This document shows, piece after piece, positions 14,705-17,894 of a stretch of 17,894 bases of DNA. The stretch is taken from positions 1-17,894 of the forward strand of contig CAMHEP010000018.1 in assembly GCA_946184195.1 (NCBI GenBank), written 5' to 3'. Below the pieces are notes generated by a model. That model ran no database searches. It was given only the letters and a program-made list of their open reading frames with translations, and was not told where the DNA came from. This DNA is from an uncultured Bacteroidales bacterium (lineage in GTDB: Bacteria > Bacteroidota > Bacteroidia > Bacteroidales > Paludibacteraceae). Each line of letters starts with the position of its first letter. Positions within the stretch are counted from its first letter, which is position 1. A program made the translations under genes and the position numbers.

Positions 14705-16381
14705 TTATTTCTCCCCATGCTCCAGACGCAGAGTGCGTGTAGGCTGGTCGCATACCTCGGTCGGTCCATAATACTGGATAGGCCCCGGGTAGATATAACT
14801 GGTGTTGGCGTCTGCCCACTCGGCACGATGTTTCTTGAGATAGAGGAAGGGTGCACCATTAAGGTCCACAAGAGCCTTTTGGATAACGGGTTTCATCTTA
14901 CCGTTACGTTTCTCGAGGTTCATCATCATCGTGATAGGCACACCGCCTGCGAGCCATTCGGAAGCGGGACGGGTGAGATGGCGAATGAGTGCCATATATC
15001 CGCTTTTGCCCGCAGCGATGAGGTGCATAGCTGCTTGACCGATGGAGTAGCAGTAGTCGGCGTCGAAATTGGAAGGTATGGCGCAGCGTCCCTCGTAGCC
15101 GAAGAAGTGGTTGAGGGCGCTGAACTTGCCGGTATAGATACCTTCGGCTTTGAGTTGGGCAAGGCGTTTGCCTACCATCTCGATGAGCAGTTTCTCGGTC
15201 TCAATCTGGCTGACCATGACGTTTCCGTGCGGGTCGCGGTCGAGGGTGAGTTGGCGGGCAATACCTTTCGGCAATGAACGATAGAGGTCACAGCTGGCAG
15301 GTGTAAGCATCGACTTGACATATTCTCGCTTAGCCTCATCGCCTTCCAGCGATGCGAACTCGTCGTTCTTGCTGAGCAGGTCATTGAGCTCCTGAATGAG
15401 AACGCGCATAGCAGGGATGAACTCGATAATTCCCTCGGGGATGAGGATTGTCCCGAAGTTGAGTCCGGCTTTGGAGCGGTCAACGATAACCTCCACAATC
15501 TGTTCAACGATGTCGTTCAGGGTCATGTTCTTTGCCTCTACCTCCTCTGAAATTAAGCAGATGTTCGGCTGGCTCTGGAGAGCACACTCCAATGCGATAT
15601 GGCTGGCGCTACGTCCCATCAGACGGATGAAATGCCAATATTTCTTTGCCGAGTTGGCGTCGCGCTGGATATTACCGATGAGTTCGCTATACACCTTGCA
15701 GGCAGTATCGAAGCCGAAACTGGTCTCAATCATTTCGTTCTTGAGGTCGCCGTCGATAGTCTTTGGACAGCCGATGACCTGTATGCCGCACTTTTTCTGC
15801 AGATAGTACTCAGCCAGTACGCAGGCGTTGGTATTACTATCGTCGCCGCCGATGATGACGATGGCGTTGATACCGAGGCGTTTGCATACCTCTATACCAT
15901 TATCAAACTGCCACGTCTCCTCCAGTTTAGTACGTCCGGACCCGATGATATCGAAACCTCCGGTGTTGCGATACTCGTCGATGATGTCGGCGGTGAGTTC
16001 CTGGTATTTACCATCCACCAGTCCGCTGGGACCGCCAAGGAAACCATATAGTTTATTCTGCGAATTCATCGCCTTGAGGCAGTCGAATAGTCCGCTGATG
16101 ACGTTGTGTCCGCCGGGTGCTTGGCCACCCGAAAGAATCACACCGACATTGAATGTCTCTGCTTTCGACTTTTGACTTTCGACTTTCGACTCCGCTACCG
16201 GTTCCATCTCGATAATGGGCAGACCGTATGTGTTGGGGAAGAGTTTGGCTATCTCTTCCTGATCTGCTACAGACTGAGTCTTCTTGCCTTCAACAAGACG
16301 TAGATTGCCTTGCAAAGCAATCGGCATTTTGGGTTGGTACGCCTGACGGGCTACCTGAAGAGGGGATTTCTTTACTGTCAT
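14705..16381 (-). CDS. pfp: Pyrophosphate--fructose 6-phosphate 1-phosphotransferase (PPi-PFK)
   Basis: Reversibly converts fructose 6-phosphate to fructose 1,6-bisphosphate using pyrophosphate instead of ATP; glycolysis and gluconeogenesis. The 558 residues match the long PFP clade. Motifs: SGGQAPGGHNV (84-94), GGDDSN (178-183) where the second Asp replaces the Gly of ATP-enzymes, PKTIDGDLKN (206-215) with the PPi-type Lys and the catalytic TIDGD, and MGRSAS (255-260). The GGDD and PKTIDGD residues are the accepted signature of PPi use. The N-terminal linker (residues about 64-75, ESKVESQKSKAE) is encoded by a heptanucleotide tandem repeat just before the first beta strand and looks like a recent insertion. 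ispG lies 32 bases upstream; a small secreted-protein gene starts 15 bases downstream. Confidence 0.95.
   Translation of the reverse strand: MTVKKSPLQVARQAYQPKMPIALQGNLRLVEGKKTQSVADQEEIAKLFPNTYGLPIIEMEPVAESKVESQKSKAETFNVGVILSGGQAPGGHNVISGLFDCLKAMNSQNKLYGFLGGPSGLVDGKYQELTADIIDEYRNTGGFDIIGSGRTKLEETWQFDNGIEVCKRLGINAIVIIGGDDSNTNACVLAEYYLQKKCGIQVIGCPKTIDGDLKNEMIETSFGFDTACKVYSELIGNIQRDANSAKKYWHFIRLMGRSASHIALECALQSQPNICLISEEVEAKNMTLNDIVEQIVEVIVDRSKAGLNFGTILIPEGIIEFIPAMRVLIQELNDLLSKNDEFASLEGDEAKREYVKSMLTPASCDLYRSLPKGIARQLTLDRDPHGNVMVSQIETEKLLIEMVGKRLAQLKAEGIYTGKFSALNHFFGYEGRCAIPSNFDADYCYSIGQAAMHLIAAGKSGYMALIRHLTRPASEWLAGGVPITMMMNLEKRNGKMKPVIQKALVDLNGAPFLYLKKHRAEWADANTSYIYPGPIQYYGPTEVCDQPTRTLRLEHGEK
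16162..16189. repeat. Heptanucleotide tandem repeat inside pfp
   Basis: Four uninterrupted 7-base units, CTTTCGA, CTTTTGA, CTTTCGA, CTTTCGA, then a decayed unit. On the coding strand the repeat is read as part of KVESQKSKAE at residues 65-74 of the PPi-PFK. Because 7 is not a multiple of 3, gain or loss of a single unit would shift the frame and destroy the enzyme. Confidence 0.85.
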
Positions 16382-16413
16382 AATCGTTTAGTTTTAAATG
16401 GATTATATATGGG

Positions 16414-17769
16414 TTATTCGTGTTGTTTATCTTGTTCGATGAGTTTGAGGAGTTGCTCCACAGCTTCTTCCTGCGGGATATTCTTGAGCACACACTGCTT
16501 GCCACGATAGAGGCTGATGCGATCCACTCCTGCCCCAACGTAACCATAATCGGCATCTGCCATCTCACCGGGGCCGTTAACTATACATCCCATCACGGCT
16601 ATCTTGAGTCCGCTATTGCCTATCGTATCGGTGAGTTCGCGTTTGATATCCGCTACGGTCTTTTGCAGGTTGAACATCGTGCGTCCGCAGCCGGGGCAGG
16701 AGATGAACTCTGTCTTATACATCCGTACACGTGCCGCCTGCAGGATATCTGAAGCAAGACGTGTGAGTTGCTCATCCGTAAAGTGGGGATTACTGAGGAT
16801 GATTTCCGTGGCATGGTTATCCCATAGAAGTCTGCCGCATTCGGCAGCGGCGTGGAGCTGGAAGAGTGACCAATCACTCTCATTATCCGCGAAACGGACC
16901 GTGTTGTTGTCTACCGATAGGGTGAGGTCGTGATAGCGTGGCGAGAGCGGGTCGGTGAACCAGCGTATGAGTGCCTGAGCCACGGGTACTTCGGCTTCGG
17001 GCTCTTCACTCAGACTAATACGTACGGTATCGCCTATACCATCGGCAAGGAGGGCACCTATACCGACGGCAGACTTGATACGCCCGTCTTCCCCCTCACC
17101 TGCTTCAGTGACGCCGAGGTGTAGAGGGAAAGCCATCCCCTCTGCATCCATAGTCTTAACCAACAGACGTACCGTCTCCACCATCACCCGCGTGTTGGAC
17201 GATTTGACGCTGAGGACGATATCGCTAAAGTGTTCGCGCACGGCAATACGTAGAAATTCCATGCACGATGCCACCATCCCTTCGGGCGTGTCACCATATT
17301 GGTCCATCATCCGTTTGGAGAGAGAACCATGGTTGACACCAATGCGCAGGGCAGTATGATGGGTGCGGCATATGGTGAGCAGACGGGTGAAACGTTCGTC
17401 TATCTCATCAGGACGATTGGCATAGTTACCCGGGTTGATTCGCACTTTCTCCACTACTGCCGCGGCGGCATCTGCCACGTCGCTACGGAAATGTATATCG
17501 GCAACAAGGGGCAGGGTGATGCCTTCGCTGCGAAGTTGAGCATGGATTTGCGCCACTGATTCCACTTCGCGCATTCCTTGTGTAGTATAGCGTAGCAATT
17601 CAGCTCCGGCATAAGCGCAACGCTTGGCTTGCTCCACACTGGCGTCAATATCGTTAGTGGAAGTGTTTGCCATGGTCTGTACGCGTATGGGGGCTTCACC
17701 CCCTATGGTGAGGGTGCCAACATGGCAGACAGTGCTCTTGCGGCGGGTAAATATGGGATAAATATTCAT
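16414..17769 (-). CDS. ispG: 4-hydroxy-3-methylbut-2-en-1-yl diphosphate synthase (IspG/GcpE), with reduced insert domain
   Basis: Penultimate enzyme of the MEP isoprenoid pathway, turning MEcPP into HMBPP with a [4Fe-4S] cluster. The N-terminal TIM-barrel part has GGEAPIRVQTMANTSTND (23-40), ADIHF (90-94), KVRINPGN (108-115) and LRIGVNHGS (141-149). The cluster-binding domain has CPGCGR (Cys358, Cys361) and CIVNGPGE (Cys395, Glu402). The phrase ILQAARVRMYKTEFISCPGCGRT is of the plant/Bacteroidota large type, which carries a central insert and usually runs to about 600 residues or more. This one has 451; only about 80 residues (about 270-350) lie between the TIM barrel and the cluster domain. 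The frame is intact and the catalytic residues are kept, so it should be active. No clear promoter is seen in the 73 bases shared with the divergent tRNA gene. Confidence 0.95.
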   Translation of the reverse strand: MNIYPIFTRRKSTVCHVGTLTIGGEAPIRVQTMANTSTNDIDASVEQAKRCAYAGAELLRYTTQGMREVESVAQIHAQLRSEGITLPLVADIHFRSDVADAAAAVVEKVRINPGNYANRPDEIDERFTRLLTICRTHHTALRIGVNHGSLSKRMMDQYGDTPEGMVASCMEFLRIAVREHFSDIVLSVKSSNTRVMVETVRLLVKTMDAEGMAFPLHLGVTEAGEGEDGRIKSAVGIGALLADGIGDTVRISLSEEPEAEVPVAQALIRWFTDPLSPRYHDLTLSVDNNTVRFADNESDWSLFQLHAAAECGRLLWDNHATEIILSNPHFTDEQLTRLASDILQAARVRMYKTEFISCPGCGRTMFNLQKTVADIKRELTDTIGNSGLKIAVMGCIVNGPGEMADADYGYVGAGVDRISLYRGKQCVLKNIPQEEAVEQLLKLIEQDKQHE

Positions 17770-17774
17770 TTTTT

Positions 17775-17803
17775 TGTCAAAAAATTTGCATATGTCAAAA
17801 AAT
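17775..17803. repeat. 11-base direct repeat in the ispG/tRNA-Lys divergent region
   Basis: TGTCAAAAAAT occurs at 17775-17785 and again at 17793-17803, a period of 18 bases. The copies flank the -33 element of the tRNA-Lys promoter and sit just before the ispG start codon. This could be a regulator site or chance in A/T-rich DNA. Confidence 0.4.
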
Positions 17804-17816
17804 AGCAGTACCTTTG
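17785..17816 (+). promoter_or_regulatory. Bacteroidota-type promoter of tRNA-Lys
   Basis: TTTG (17785-17788), a 20-base spacer and TACCTTTG (17809-17816) fit the consensus exactly. Transcription should begin near 17823, about 20 bases before the mature tRNA. Confidence 0.82.
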
Positions 17817-17842
17817 CACGCTTTTTCAGCAGAAAGAGTGTT

Positions 17843-17894
17843 GAATCAGTAGCTCAGCAGGTAGAGCACATCCCTTTTAAGGATGGGGTCCTGG
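17843..17894 (+). tRNA. tRNA-Lys, anticodon UUU (5' part, cut by window end)
   Basis: The first 52 bases of a tRNA are present. The acceptor strand is GAATCAG, followed by T8-A9. The D stem is GCTC/GAGC with the AGCAGGTA loop. The anticodon stem is CATCC/GGATG around the loop CTTTTAA, giving anticodon TTT at 17876-17878. The variable loop and the start of the T stem follow before the window ends. All visible stems pair correctly. The second acceptor strand and any following tRNAs lie outside. Confidence 0.93.

Noticed and set aside
17817..17842. Imperfect hairpin (CTTTTTC with GAAAGAG) in the tRNA-Lys leader
   Set aside because: Short with a mismatch and likely removed during 5' processing; too weak to claim a function.
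1..17894. Mobile elements, phage genes or CRISPR arrays
   Set aside because: No transposase, integrase, terminal repeats or regularly spaced repeats found; nearly all the DNA is accounted for by housekeeping and transport genes.

Overview
The window looks like a chromosomal core segment from a member of the Bacteroidota, most likely order Bacteroidales. Evidence: four promoters of the Bacteroides primary-sigma type (TTTG or TTG, exactly 20 bases, then TAYCTTTG); near-absence of Shine-Dalgarno sequences; the phylum-specific small protein DUF4295 after rpmG; a GldF-type ABC permease; a PPi-dependent phosphofructokinase; an IspG with the plant/Bacteroidota-type ending; and a tRNA-Lys of Bacteroidales type. 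I see no insertion sequence, phage gene, integrase or CRISPR array. I cannot name a genus.

Layout. (1) 1-673, plus strand: the end of a ribosomal protein cluster (rpmB, rpmG, DUF4295) closed by two tandem hairpin terminators. (2) 675-7202, plus strand: an operon for a complete tripartite RND efflux pump (lipoprotein adaptor, inner-membrane pump, TolC-like outer-membrane channel) followed 3 bases later by a diacylglycerol/sphingosine-kinase-family lipid kinase. Its promoter is embedded in the preceding terminator, and an inverted repeat sits at the predicted start of transcription. (3) 7203-7405: convergent intergenic region with a strong minus-strand terminator and a minus-strand promoter-like sequence that together could define a short (~90 nt) RNA. 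(4) 13979-7406, minus strand: five tightly spaced genes, pheT, prfC, a NupG-type nucleoside transporter, gldF and a YfcE-type phosphodiesterase, driven by a clear promoter at 14032-14063 with a perfect 19-base palindrome at its start point. (5) 17769-14096, minus strand: ispG, pfp (PPi-phosphofructokinase) and a small secreted protein, spaced like an operon. (6) 17785-17894, plus strand: promoter and 5' part of a tRNA-Lys(UUU) gene, cut by the window end.

Functionally the window mixes translation (L28, L33, DUF4295, PheRS beta, RF3, tRNA-Lys), central carbon and isoprenoid metabolism (PFP, IspG) and envelope transport (RND pump, nucleoside uptake, GldF). No wholly new system is evident. The most interesting points are an IspG that has lost most of its central insert domain, a heptanucleotide repeat translated inside pfp, a lone consensus Shine-Dalgarno before rpmG, the candidate short RNA at 7226-7314, and inverted repeats at the start points of two promoters. 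All identifications are from reading motifs and recalled family features; no database search was run.
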